Below are positions 8,029 through 15,846 of a DNA stretch of 35,358 nucleotides, piece after piece. A model generated the notes under the pieces. It made no database searches. It saw only the letters and a list, made by a program, of their open reading frames with translations, and had not been told where the DNA came from. The first letter of the stretch is position 1, and every line of letters starts with the position of its first letter. Both the position numbers and the translations under genes were made by a program. The stretch is from Patescibacteria group bacterium (GTDB lineage Bacteria > Patescibacteriota > Minisyncoccia > Phycocordibacterales > Phycocordibacteraceae), in contig JACDGK010000001.1 in the NCBI GenBank assembly GCA_013815345.1, forward strand, positions 67,076 to 102,433, given 5' to 3'.

Positions 8029-9276
8029 TTATTCGGTCGTTCCTCCACGGAAAAAAGTACTGAGCCTCGCTATCCAGTCTGGCTTCTGAATCCACGATCC
8101 GTCCGATGTCTGATATACAACGCCTATATCACCGTCTGCTAAACCTTTCGAGGTAGTAGGCGAGCGATACGTCCAGTACGCAAAGCCAATATTATTAGTG
8201 TGAAAGAGGTCAAGCACATCCTGTACATATTGGAAACCGCCGGGAGTTCCACTCCTGATACCAACCTGATTAATGAAAATGGGGACGGCATGAGCATCGC
8301 GGAAATGAGTCGCACAGCCAAGCAAACCGCTAAGGAATGTTTTGTTCAACGTTACCACCTGACCTTTGCCGGAATAATTACACACATCAGAGCTCAATCC
8401 TTGATCTTGATAAGAGCCAGGATACCCGGTGAGCGTGGCACCGGGAGTTTTGATCTCCTTCACATATGCCGGAAGTTCGTAGAAATTTGCCGTATAGATC
8501 ACATTGCTTTGATCAGGAATATATACTTGTTCCAGATCACGGATTTCATAGTCTTTTGACGGACCGATGATAACAGGCGTGACTGGATCCACCGTACGCA
8601 CCGCGGTTATGAGTTTTTCGTAGAAAGCTTTTACGTCGGTATTCGTAAATGGTTTTGGTGGATGTGGCTCGGAAAGCAGCTCGTATGACGCGATGTAGGG
8701 AGTGTCTTTATAACGATTTGCGAGAAATTCCCACATCTGTATATACTGCGGAATTATTTTTGGATTGGTCCAGAAATCACAATCGCCACCACGTACCATC
8801 ACATCTACCCATAGGTGTTGCGAGGTTGCCCATGCAACTTCTTGATCGACGAGCGCAAGATTAGCAGGGAGAATGTTGCCCGGTGCCCCCGAGTCATAGC
8901 TGTCTTGCGAGCTTTTGCTCTTCTGGGTGCCAGCACCGCAACTCGTCGCTTTTGAGCCATCCCCGAAATACCACGAGAGCGGAATACGGACAATGTTTGC
9001 ACCTTGGGCGATATTATCTGCCGCGTCTTGCTGCTCGGCAGTCCCCCAATCACCCCAGTTGTAGCCGCGAAATATAAATGGTTTACCGTCTGGTGCGTAA
9101 ATGGTACTTCCTTTTATGGTGAGACGTTCCGGACCGGATGTAGTGTTATGAGGCAATAGATTTCCCACGCCAAGATTTGTAATGTTGCCCTGATTGCTGT
9201 ACCAAAAGACTCCCACTCCTACGAGAATGATAAGAATCAGCGCTCCGAAGATGAGGAAATAACTTCTCTTCTGCAT
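8029..9276 (-). CDS. Membrane-anchored or secreted glycoside hydrolase family 5-like (cellulase) protein
   Basis: N-terminal TM; DGKPFIFRGYNWGDWG, GANIVRIPLSW, YELLSEPHPP (catalytic-acid region), VPIFINQVG. Confidence 0.8.
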   Translation of the reverse strand: MQKRSYFLIFGALILIILVGVGVFWYSNQGNITNLGVGNLLPHNTTSGPERLTIKGSTIYAPDGKPFIFRGYNWGDWGTAEQQDAADNIAQGANIVRIPLSWYFGDGSKATSCGAGTQKSKSSQDSYDSGAPGNILPANLALVDQEVAWATSQHLWVDVMVRGGDCDFWTNPKIIPQYIQMWEFLANRYKDTPYIASYELLSEPHPPKPFTNTDVKAFYEKLITAVRTVDPVTPVIIGPSKDYEIRDLEQVYIPDQSNVIYTANFYELPAYVKEIKTPGATLTGYPGSYQDQGLSSDVCNYSGKGQVVTLNKTFLSGLLGCATHFRDAHAVPIFINQVGIRSGTPGGFQYVQDVLDLFHTNNIGFAYWTYRSPTTSKGLADGDIGVVYQTSDGSWIQKPDWIARLSTFFRGGTTE

Positions 9277-9285
9277 GCTAAAAAT

Positions 9286-9510
9286 TTATTTCACTTCCTT
9301 CGCCGAGCTAAACCAGGTATAGATAAAGGAAAATATACTCAAGATAAGAGCTGCAAGACCATGTTTGAAATGAATGGTTGCAGATCCTATTTCATATCCA
9401 GGCACATACGTAGGAAGGTGTCCTGCTGGTGTCGTCCAATAGAATATGGCAATTCCCAGGAACACGACTCCCCCAATAATGCCCAGGCCGGTAAGTAATT
9501 TTTTATTCAT
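9286..9510 (-). CDS. Small two-TM hypothetical protein (74 aa)
   Basis: MNKKLLTGLGIIGGVVFLGIAIFYW...HGLAALILSIFSFIYTWFSSAKEVK. Confidence 0.55.
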   Translation of the reverse strand: MNKKLLTGLGIIGGVVFLGIAIFYWTTPAGHLPTYVPGYEIGSATIHFKHGLAALILSIFSFIYTWFSSAKEVK

Positions 9511-9551
9511 ATCCAGGTGAGCTCGCAATGGCGGAAGATTGGATGTGGTAC

Positions 9552-9752
9552 TTACCCAGCTTGCGACCCAAGAATAAAGTTCACAAGTTTCGGTACCCAT
9601 ATGTTCTGAGTGAAGAGAAGTCCTATTCCAAGAATAATAAGCACGAGCAGAAAAATTCGTATAAACGTAATAAATGAAGAGGTTTCTGATTTTGTAGATA
9701 CTGTAGTGGTGGTAGTCGTCGTTGTTTGTTGCGAGCTTGGTGTTGTTTCCAT
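9552..9752 (-). CDS. Small membrane protein with poly-Thr N-terminus (66 aa)
   Basis: METTPSSQQTTTTTTTTVSTKSETSSFITFIRIFLLVLIILGIGLLFTQ...; TATACT box 6 nt upstream of ATG. Confidence 0.5.
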   Translation of the reverse strand: METTPSSQQTTTTTTTTVSTKSETSSFITFIRIFLLVLIILGIGLLFTQNIWVPKLVNFILGSQAG

Positions 9753-9758
9753 AAAAAG

Positions 9759-9764
9759 AGTATA
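9759..9764 (-). promoter_or_regulatory. Predicted extended -10 (TGCTATACT), 6 nt upstream of ATG 9752
   Basis: Complement reads CTTGC TATACT CTTTTT ATGGAAACA. Confidence 0.5.
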
Positions 9765-9869
9765 GCAAGAGTTCAAACGTACTGTCGCCCGACATATGGG
9801 GACTTGTATTTACTTATTCAAAACCGATGCGCACTCTCGTGGACGAGATTGGGACTAAGATTAGTAAAA

Positions 9870-10721
9870 TTAAATAGACTCGCCTGGAGCAGGCTCCTTT
9901 AAAAATTCAAGTTCTCGCTTTAAGAGTTCGATCACTTGCGGATTGCAAACATGCTCAAGAGAAACAAAAGTAAGTTGGCCATACGGCACAACATTCCTTC
10001 GTTTCGCCTGGTATATATCCCAACAAATGCGTGCGAGTGTTCCGGACATGAACGTAAATCCTTCATTAATGACCTTATCCGCAACATCGGCTAGATTCGA
10101 AAATATCTGATGTGGCTGACCATGGGTAAAGATTACAGGCTCTATAGAATTACCAAACCGTTCCATATTCTCGGAAAGAGTAATGACTCCAGAATAGAAC
10201 CTTTTCAGAATGTCTCGATAACTTTCTCCAGACGCACTGAAATATTCCCGCAATTTCGGATAGCGATACATACCATTCTCCCGTAGCAATGGATCGCCAA
10301 AATGATAGTCGAGATTATCCTTGGAAGAATCCTCGATATTAAAGGTTTCTGCGCTGAATATCTTGCCCCCGATCTTAAGCCCTTCAAATGAGTCGCCCGG
10401 TACATATCCTTTGGGCAAAATAAATTCGCCTTGATCAATTTCACGTAGATTCTGATCAATCTCTATTTTTACCCTTATGCCTGAAGACATAGTAGCCAGA
10501 TTCTCACGAACTAATTCGGCGGAACGCATCGCACGCCGTTTGGGAGATACGCAGAACAGAAGCAACTTGTGACCTGACGCCATCGCATACTGATATAGAG
10601 CATTTGCCATTTCAGTGGCTCGTTCTTCCTGGCCAGGAATCAACTCCGCATCACGGCCTTATGTTAGATCATCCTGATCTTCGAGATGTTTTGCTATCGG
10701 AATGCTTAAATTTTCCTTCAT
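9870..10721 (-). pseudogene. Histidine-phosphatase (phosphoglycerate mutase)-like gene interrupted by an in-frame TAA
   Basis: From ATG 10721: MKENLSIPIAKHLEDQDDLT-TAA-GRDAELIPGQEERATEMANALYQYAM..., then CVSPKRRAMRSAELV and VIFTHGQPHQ. The downstream ORF alone (TTG 10643) lacks the first catalytic-His segment. Confidence 0.6.
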
Positions 10722-11245
10722 ACCGATTTTACTGAAGAATCAAGAGCCATGTTCAGTATCTTGAGATCTCGTTTCCTAACATACGTACCTTCTTCATTAC
10801 GAGGTTCAATCTTCTCAAGGGTATCGATTGCTGCAATAATAGACATCCATTCAACGGTAAAACCCCGAGATTCTTCCTCCGGTTCTAGTATAGGATTTCC
10901 GATAGCAGAAGCTGTTGCGGAGTAGCAGTGGGAGTACTGAACAACTTTCTTGTGCCCTTTGATTTCGCAGATATGGCCCAGGAAGGTTATGCCAGAAATA
11001 TGTGCACCAATCTCTTCTTTGCATTCTCGTATCAATGCTTCAACCGGACTCTCTCCCGATTCTATGCCGCCGCCCGGCAGCTTATACCGGCCTTCTTTGG
11101 TTATGTGTATAAGTGCAATATCATCACGAGTATTCTTTACGATTGCTCGGACCGTATATCGCTGATTAAACGAAGTATAAACCTCTCGGGAAATCCTTTC
11201 AGGGTTTATTTCCGCGGCATCTTCACTCATTAAGACGTCTTCCAT
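10718..11245 (-). CDS. NUDIX hydrolase
   Basis: Nudix box GGIESGESPVEALIRECKEEIGA; stop overlaps the ATG of the following ORF (ATGA). Start uncertain (11263 or 11245). Confidence 0.85.
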   Translation of the reverse strand: MEDVLMSEDAAEINPERISREVYTSFNQRYTVRAIVKNTRDDIALIHITKEGRYKLPGGGIESGESPVEALIRECKEEIGAHISGITFLGHICEIKGHKKVVQYSHCYSATASAIGNPILEPEEESRGFTVEWMSIIAAIDTLEKIEPRNEEGTYVRKRDLKILNMALDSSVKSV

Positions 11246-11274
11246 ACATACACAGGATATCACTTATTGGAACC

Positions 11275-11304
11275 AGAAAGACCGCCCACATGAGCGGTCT
11301 TTCT
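11275..11304. terminator. Terminator-like hairpin, 11-bp arms
   Basis: AGAAAGACCGC-CCACATGA-GCGGTCTTTCT. Confidence 0.65.
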
Positions 11305-11320
11305 GTAATTTCGAACGTTG

Positions 11321-11433
11321 GCGCGGTCGAAGGGACTTGACTCGCGTCACTAAGCTCGAAGGCTCGCTAAGTGCGCCAGCCGCGGCTCAGCATTCATGCC
11401 CCGCAGGAATGCTTCCGCCGTTCAAGTCCCTTC
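11321..11433. repeat. tRNA-Asp-3'-end-derived palindromic element, candidate structured RNA
   Basis: 11321-11340 (GCGCGGTCGAAGGGACTTGA) is identical to 11488-11507 at the tRNA-Asp 3' end. GAAGGGACTTGA (11329-11340) and TCAAGTCCCTTC (11422-11433) form perfect 12-bp inverted arms. Confidence 0.7.
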
Positions 11434-11449
11434 TCTCACACATGAGATA

Positions 11450-11482
11450 CAGAAAATGCCGGAAAGAATCCGGCATTTTCTG
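11450..11482 (-). terminator. Intrinsic terminator of tRNA-Asp, 13-bp arms
   Basis: CAGAAAATGCCGG-AAAGAAT-CCGGCATTTTCTG, just downstream of the tRNA-Asp 3' end. Confidence 0.75.
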
Positions 11483-11488
11483 ATCTAG

Positions 11489-11562
11489 CGCGGTCGAAGG
11501 GACTTGAACCCTCGATCTCCGCCGTGACAGGGCGGCGCTTTAACCAGCTAAGCTACGACCGC
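11489..11562 (-). tRNA. tRNA-Asp(GTC)
   Basis: GCGGTCG/CGACCGC acceptor, anticodon loop CTGTCAC, T-loop TTCAAGT. Confidence 0.94.
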
Positions 11563-11670
11563 AAACGAAGCTAACTTTCAGACTTTAACGGTTTTTCGGC
11601 CTTCCAGCAAGGGTTTTAAATAAATCTCGAAGTGCAACAAGTCCCCACGCTGTATTTAATATAAATAGGG

Positions 11671-11742
11671 TGCCGGCGGGTGGAGTCGCGCCACCGTCTA
11701 GGGTTTATGAGTCCCTCGTTCTAACTCTTGAACTACGCCGGC
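11671..11742 (-). tRNA. tRNA-Met(CAT), elongator-type, with non-canonical D- and T-loops
   Basis: GCCGGCG/CGCCGGC acceptor (G1-C72), D-arm GTTC-AAGAGTTA-GAAC, anticodon loop CTCATAA, T-arm GGTGG-CGCGACT-CCACC. Confidence 0.85.
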
Positions 11743-11813
11743 ATTCAGAGGAATAGGCACTCTCCTCAGTAGCTTTACCTTACTATCTTATGGCTTCGTC
11801 TTCAAGAATTCCA

Positions 11814-12770
11814 CTATCCGAGCGCAAAAAGCCAGTATAAAAGGAAGAGCGCTGGAATCAAAAAGATAAATCCGACAGCGCCTGAAATCAGAATCGAATG
11901 AAAAACCGCAACACTCGTGAAGGCTGCCGTCACGGTAACCGAAGGATAGACGAGATACGGTAAGTGAAGATACACGCTACCGAAAAAGAGCATGCCGAAC
12001 GCCGTGCACGCAGCAAGAAATGACCACGTGAAGAGGCGAAAGTGAACGAAGATAGGTATGGAGAGTGCGACGATAGTAACCGCGATAAAACCGTTTGTTG
12101 CCGCGGACAAATGCGCAAGCGCGTACGGAGCGGTACGAAATGGTCCGGTTAAATAGAGCGCGGCTGCTCCGTACCATACTAGGAGCGCAAAGTAGCACAG
12201 ACGCGCAAGATACGGGTGGAAGGCTTTTCTCTGGGTGTATTCCAGAAAGAACGTTGAAGAAATCAATAGAATGGTCGTGATAACAAGAAGAATAAGTGAG
12301 ATCGAGAGTACATCAAGCGGCCACGGCATGCGCATGCCGGTCACCATGACGTGATAGAAGTTCGACAAAGTAAGTGCAGCACCCCAGCTACCCACGAAGA
12401 ACGCGAGGCGCCACGGCATGCGTCCGCTGTCCCCATAGAAAAGTCCAAGAATACCGATAATACGCACAATGAAGAACACCAATGCAATATAAATAACGGG
12501 AAAAAGAAGCGGTGAAAGGAGTGGCATCGCTTTTGGAAAACACGTAAAGAGAATCATCACAAAGAAGATGAGGAAGATATTTGTCGTCTCCCAAATAGGG
12601 TTAACGTAGCTACGAATTGTTTCTCGTTCCAGAAGTTTTTCAGGCAAAAAAAGATACAGCGCGGCACCAAACTCAATCGAGGAAAGCACGAGGTACAGAA
12701 ATAAAAAGATGGCACCCACACCGTACGCGATGTCAGGTGCGGTAATGGATGCGAAGAGAGAATGGAACAT
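11814..12770 (-). CDS. cydB: Cytochrome bd ubiquinol oxidase subunit II
   Basis: Multi-pass protein directly downstream of cydA; FGAALYLFLPEKLLERETIRSYVNPIWETTNIFLIFFV matches the CydB N-terminal pattern. Confidence 0.88.
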   Translation of the reverse strand: MFHSLFASITAPDIAYGVGAIFLFLYLVLSSIEFGAALYLFLPEKLLERETIRSYVNPIWETTNIFLIFFVMILFTCFPKAMPLLSPLLFPVIYIALVFFIVRIIGILGLFYGDSGRMPWRLAFFVGSWGAALTLSNFYHVMVTGMRMPWPLDVLSISLILLVITTILLISSTFFLEYTQRKAFHPYLARLCYFALLVWYGAAALYLTGPFRTAPYALAHLSAATNGFIAVTIVALSIPIFVHFRLFTWSFLAACTAFGMLFFGSVYLHLPYLVYPSVTVTAAFTSVAVFHSILISGAVGFIFLIPALFLLYWLFALG

Positions 12771-12773
12771 AAA

Positions 12774-14201
12774 TTAGGTATGGGTCGATTGGTCTTTCAG
12801 CTTGTGGCCGAGATCTTTCGGGTTTCCACTTGTAGGTAGCACCCCAGTGAAGTATTTCTGCATGACGAATGGTTTCCTATAGTGTCGACTTAGCACCCAG
12901 TAGGTGACCGCAAAAAGTACGAGGTAGAGAAGGGGAAAGATAGAAGCCACGACTACAACATTGGGTGCGGTTGTAAAAGCTTCAGCAGTCGTCATGATGC
13001 CTCTGATGACATACGGCTGCCGACCTATTTCGGTTACCATCCACCCGCACTCAACTGCTATGAATGCGAGTGGCCCCGCAATGACTATTGCCAAAAGCAA
13101 CGGGCGCGCGAACATCCACTCCCCTATCTTCCACCGTCTTTTTCGTGCAAGGAAAAGGAGGAAGAACGCCGTGCAGACCGCCCCGATAAACATGCCGATG
13201 GTGATCATGATATCGAGCGGATAATGAATGAAAAGCGGTGGCCACGTAGAAGGATCGAACGCATCAAGCCCTTTTACCGTCGCATGAAAGTCGTTAAAGG
13301 CGAGAAAACTCAACATACCGAAAGGAATCGTAATTGCACCCTGAATAGTAGTGCCGTGAAGTATGCCGCCATATTCAAGGGGTGCCGTACTTTCGGTATG
13401 AAGCACATGTTCCGCTGCCGCGAACTTAAGTGGTTCGTTGCTGGCGAGGTATTGTCCGGACTCATGTCCCATGAGTCCGGTAGCGACGATGAGGCCGAAG
13501 CCGAGCAGCATAAGGAGAGTGAGAATTTTTTTGTAATACGCGGTTCGCGCCGCATCGGCGCGAACCTTTTTCTTCAAAAGAAGCAGTGCGTATATCGCCG
13601 CGACCGCTATCGTCGTCGTGAGATAGTACGCGAGGATGGAGTGCGAAGTTTCGAACGGCGTTGCTGGGTTGAACATCGCTTTCCACGGATGAATATCGCT
13701 TGCAACACCGTTTATATACGTGAAGCCCTGAGGACTATTCATGAACGCATTCGCCGTCGTTATGAAAAAAGCTGAGGCAGCAGAACCGAGCACGAGCGGT
13801 ATCGAACACGCCCAGTGCACCCATTTATTGAATCGATCCCAGGAAAAAAGATAGATACCGAGAAAGATCGCTTCGATGAAGAATGCAAATCCTTCGAGAA
13901 AGAAGGGCAACCCTATCACCTGCCCGGCAAGCGCCATGAAAACTGGCCAAAGAAGCGAAAGCTGAAATGAGATAATCATGCCTGAGATACCGCCCACTAC
14001 AAAAAGAGTACCCATCGCAAACGACCACCGTCGCGCCGTCGCGTACCATTCATCATCTTTATTAAGGATACCGAGCAGCTCGACCAATGAAATAAGCAGC
14101 GGCAAACCCACCCCGAGAAGGGCAAAGAGTATGTGAAAACCAAGAGAATCCCCCATCAAGCTCCGCCCGCCCGTGAGCTGTGCGTGTAGATTTGGATCCA
14201 T
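12774..14201 (-). CDS. cydA: Cytochrome bd ubiquinol oxidase subunit I
   Basis: GFHILFALLGVGLPL, EGFAFFIEAIFLGIYLFSWDRF, ANAFMNSPQGF, GWMVTEIGRQPYVIRGIMTTAEA (GWxxxExGRQP is diagnostic). Confidence 0.95.
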   Translation of the reverse strand: MDPNLHAQLTGGRSLMGDSLGFHILFALLGVGLPLLISLVELLGILNKDDEWYATARRWSFAMGTLFVVGGISGMIISFQLSLLWPVFMALAGQVIGLPFFLEGFAFFIEAIFLGIYLFSWDRFNKWVHWACSIPLVLGSAASAFFITTANAFMNSPQGFTYINGVASDIHPWKAMFNPATPFETSHSILAYYLTTTIAVAAIYALLLLKKKVRADAARTAYYKKILTLLMLLGFGLIVATGLMGHESGQYLASNEPLKFAAAEHVLHTESTAPLEYGGILHGTTIQGAITIPFGMLSFLAFNDFHATVKGLDAFDPSTWPPLFIHYPLDIMITIGMFIGAVCTAFFLLFLARKRRWKIGEWMFARPLLLAIVIAGPLAFIAVECGWMVTEIGRQPYVIRGIMTTAEAFTTAPNVVVVASIFPLLYLVLFAVTYWVLSRHYRKPFVMQKYFTGVLPTSGNPKDLGHKLKDQSTHT

Positions 14202-14229
14202 ATAGCCTTATCTTACAACACCATCTCTC

Positions 14230-14448
14230 TTAACTCTTCTTTTCCCGCGTCAGATTCCACAAAAAAAACGAGATCATCGAGACAAAGAAACATACCGTCC
14301 CAAAGGTATCTTCACGAGGAAATGGCAAAAGATGAGTAAGCGGCAGAGAGAGCGTTTGCGGATGTATTTCGGAGTTTAATACGATGTAAAACCATCCTAA
14401 CAAACCGAAAACAAAAAGAGTGAGGCTAAGCGATCGCAACAATTTCAT
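14230..14448 (-). CDS. Small two-TM protein upstream of cydA (72 aa)
   Basis: MKLLRSLSLTLFVFGLLGWFYIVLNSEIH...FGTVCFFVSMISFFLWNLTREKKS; same strand, 28 nt before the cydA ATG. Confidence 0.55.
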   Translation of the reverse strand: MKLLRSLSLTLFVFGLLGWFYIVLNSEIHPQTLSLPLTHLLPFPREDTFGTVCFFVSMISFFLWNLTREKKS

Positions 14449-14461
14449 ACTAACCAAAAAA

Positions 14462-15760
14462 CTATGGCGCAATTAGTTGCGAGAAGAGTGAATACGAGGG
14501 TTTAGGGGTACCATCGAAGCGAAGAAGTCCGAAAAAGTTTTCGACCGTGTCAGAGCTCGTGCCTTGGTCTTTATAACTGTATAAAAAGAATGGGCCTGCC
14601 CAGGTGTAGGTTTTGTGTTGCTGTATGGCACTTTGGAGAATTTGCGCTTGGACACTTTCGGTGACGTGATCGGCTCCGGACTCGGGATTAGTGGCACTCG
14701 TTGCTACTTTACCCGGACCGCCGGTCGGTGAACCGAATTCGGTAAACCAAATCTTTTTATCCGAATCTCCATTGGTGACCATAATGCTTTGCAAACTCGG
14801 GTTCGTCTGTGACATCTGCGACCATGCATTCCAGGATTGATAATAGGTAGGTAAAACAGGATACGTGTAGGGATGAAAACCAAAAGCATCAAAGTATCCT
14901 TTTGCGCCGTTTGCGTACATGCCTTTAAGAAAATCCATTGGCGAAATCCTACCTCCCTTGGTTATCGCCGGGGAAAGGCCTCCTGAGATAATAATGGATG
15001 AAGGTTCAACGGATTTGATCGCCGTATATGTATATTTAAGAAGCGTCGTGTATGCCGCTGGATCAGGTGAGGGTTTCCAAAAGCCATTTGAATTAGGTTC
15101 ATTCCATATCTCCCACGCCACGATACCTTGCGGTGCATAGCGCGTAGCGGCAACTTTTGCGAATGTGGCAAATGCAGTGGGGTCGGCAGGCTGACATTTT
15201 GGAGTGCCTGCGCATGCAGAGGAACGCGCCCATTTTGGGGTGTAGTCGAGGATTGGTAAAAGCTGTATCTGATGGGCGTTTGCCGCCGCGACCACCCGGT
15301 CCATATTCGTCCAGTTATAGGTCGTACTGTTGACGGGTTGTATGTCATTCCACGCCATATCCAATCGTATCCAACCCACATGTAAAGAAGCCAAGTCGTT
15401 GAGTGTTGTATTAAGGTCAGTAGCACTGAGACCAGGAAGAAGATCTCCCATGGCAACGCCATAGTTATAGTTTAGATTGGGATTGAGCGTCGGCGATATA
15501 GAATGTGAGACGTTTGTTATCGTTTTTGTGACTAACGTACTCAGTAGTGAAAAAGGATTGCTTGAGGTCGACTCGGTGATCGTAGCGACACTCGCAGATT
15601 CAGCGAATTCAGATGGAATGCTTGATATGGCGTCGCTATCTGATATAAGGTAGAGACCAGCGCAAATACTACCAAAGATGACAAAGCCCAAAAATATGAC
15701 CAACGGAAGACGCACTTTGTGCCTATCTCGATTGTCATCGTATGTTATTCCCGAATTCAT
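14462..15760 (-). CDS. Secreted glycosidase, GH39/PslG-like
   Basis: N-terminal TM; VGWIRLDMAWNDIQP, IVAWEIWNEPNSNGFWKP (acid/base WNEP), IWFTEFGSPTGG (nucleophile region). Confidence 0.8.
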   Translation of the reverse strand: MNSGITYDDNRDRHKVRLPLVIFLGFVIFGSICAGLYLISDSDAISSIPSEFAESASVATITESTSSNPFSLLSTLVTKTITNVSHSISPTLNPNLNYNYGVAMGDLLPGLSATDLNTTLNDLASLHVGWIRLDMAWNDIQPVNSTTYNWTNMDRVVAAANAHQIQLLPILDYTPKWARSSACAGTPKCQPADPTAFATFAKVAATRYAPQGIVAWEIWNEPNSNGFWKPSPDPAAYTTLLKYTYTAIKSVEPSSIIISGGLSPAITKGGRISPMDFLKGMYANGAKGYFDAFGFHPYTYPVLPTYYQSWNAWSQMSQTNPSLQSIMVTNGDSDKKIWFTEFGSPTGGPGKVATSATNPESGADHVTESVQAQILQSAIQQHKTYTWAGPFFLYSYKDQGTSSDTVENFFGLLRFDGTPKPSYSLFSQLIAP

Positions 15761-15846
15761 ATGATTTTAAATGGTTGTAGAAGCCTCACCGTCTGTTTTC
15801 ACAACTATTTTCCGGCTATTATAGAGTATACAGAAAAAATCTCTTT

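Noticed and set aside
9678-9752. Poly-Thr codon run as a repeat array or CRISPR-like structure
   Set aside because: Short low-complexity codon run inside one small ORF; no spaced direct repeats.
10205-10459. 84-aa minus-strand ORF inside the phosphatase-like gene
   Set aside because: Alternative-frame overlap with no motif support.
13224-13775. 183-aa + strand ORF
   Set aside because: Antisense shadow of cydA with an Arg/Glu-rich translation typical of reverse-frame reading.
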